Shown here: positions 63,734 to 64,000 of the stretch, one piece after another
Layout: each line of letters begins with the position of its first letter
Numbering within the stretch: the stretch's first letter is position 1
Assembly: GCA_030430495.1 (NCBI GenBank)
Contig: JAUIKM010000003.1
Span: 186,001 to 250,000 of the forward strand
Source of the DNA: a bacterium
GTDB lineage: Bacteria; Bacteroidota; Ignavibacteria; Kapaibacteriales; UBA7675
DNA length: 64,000 bases
Direction: 5' to 3'
Notes under the pieces: generated by a model
The model's input: the letters and a program-made list of their open reading frames with translations, nothing else
Told to the model about the DNA's origin: nothing
Databases searched by the model: none
Made by a program: the position numbers and the translations under genes

Positions 63734-64000
63734 ATGGGGCGTGTACTGATAACGGGAGGCGCGGGCTTCCTCGGATCGCATTTATGCGACAAATTCATAG
63801 CGGAGGGCCATTCGGTCATTTGCATGGACAATCTGGTCACGGGTTCACCGGACAACATCGCGCATCTGATAGGTCACGAACGATTTGAATTTGTCCGGCA
63901 TGACGTAACGAATTACATCTATGTTGCCGGGGAACTGGATTACATTCTGCACTTTGCCTCACCGGCGTCACCGATCGACTACCTGAAACTCCCGATACAA
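63734..64000 (+). CDS. UDP-glucuronate decarboxylase-like SDR enzyme, N-terminal part
   Basis: 89 codons run off the right edge. The start [20 protein letters not shown] is the extended short-chain-dehydrogenase NAD site, and [19 protein letters not shown] is characteristic of UDP-xylose synthase (UDP-glucuronate decarboxylase). The product UDP-xylose is used for surface sugars. The catalytic Tyr-x3-Lys lies beyond the window. Confidence 0.9.
   Translation, partial: MGRVLITGGAGFLGSHLCDKFIAEGHSVICMDNLVTGSPDNIAHLIGHERFEFVRHDVTNYIYVAGELDYILHFASPASPIDYLKLPIQ

Overview
The window is about two thirds resident chromosome of a fairly GC-rich bacterium and one third an AT-richer mobile element. The resident genes suggest a member of the Bacteroidetes/Chlorobi (FCB) branch. 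Three secreted proteins end in type IX secretion (T9SS) sorting domains, there is a two-domain GlmU-like protein of the 'alternate' Bacteroidetes/Chlorobi type, and a fused coenzyme-B12 mutase (IcmF) is present. I cannot name the genus. A Kapabacteria- or Ignavibacteria-like lineage is a guess based on GC content plus T9SS.

Left flank (1-7.4 kb): the start of murC and a receiver-kinase protein on the minus strand, IcmF on the plus strand, a CDF metal transporter on the minus strand, and a broken VOC-family gene. At about 7.4 kb the base composition drops. A RloC-like anticodon nuclease gene (7.8-10.0 kb) follows.

Mobile element (10,209-32,343, about 22 kb): it sits in the 3' end of a tRNA-Phe(GAA) gene. 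The intact tRNA is at the right end. A 25-nt copy of its 3' end (24/25 identical) and the displaced original tRNA terminator lie at the left end, next to a tyrosine recombinase. Inside are mobC- and relaxase-type genes, a leftward operon (type IV coupling protein, VWA lipoprotein, membrane proteins, a helix-turn-helix protein) and a LuxR-type regulator. The cargo is mostly unrecognised: a helical-repeat protein, a BNR-repeat protein, two VOC proteins and several small proteins. A large serine recombinase and a DUF4062-TPR protein (possible defence gene) complete it. No VirB4-like ATPase or mating-pore genes are seen, so it looks like an integrative mobilisable element rather than a complete ICE. 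The element also carries two probable small RNAs. One has a perfect consensus promoter and an intrinsic terminator, lies directly upstream of an odd tRNA gene, and is complementary to that tRNA in a permuted segment order.

Right flank (32.4-64 kb): a 1.3-kb gene-free stretch with short repeats, a Cas4-like nuclease/Dna2-like helicase fusion, pyrG, an FKBP isomerase, an alternate GlmU, and ftsQ-ftsA-ftsZ (minus strand) with a strong terminator. Then come a XerC/D recombinase, a Gfo/Idh/MocA oxidoreductase, a small FN3-like exported protein, uvrB, a 2[4Fe-4S] ferredoxin and an amidohydrolase. A block of secreted beta-propeller/T9SS proteins follows, then a broken sterol-desaturase-family gene, a GH113-like lipoprotein, a methyltransferase plus UbiA-type prenyltransferase pair, and the start of a UDP-glucuronate decarboxylase-like gene. 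TTAA-centred words are conspicuously common in parts of this flank.
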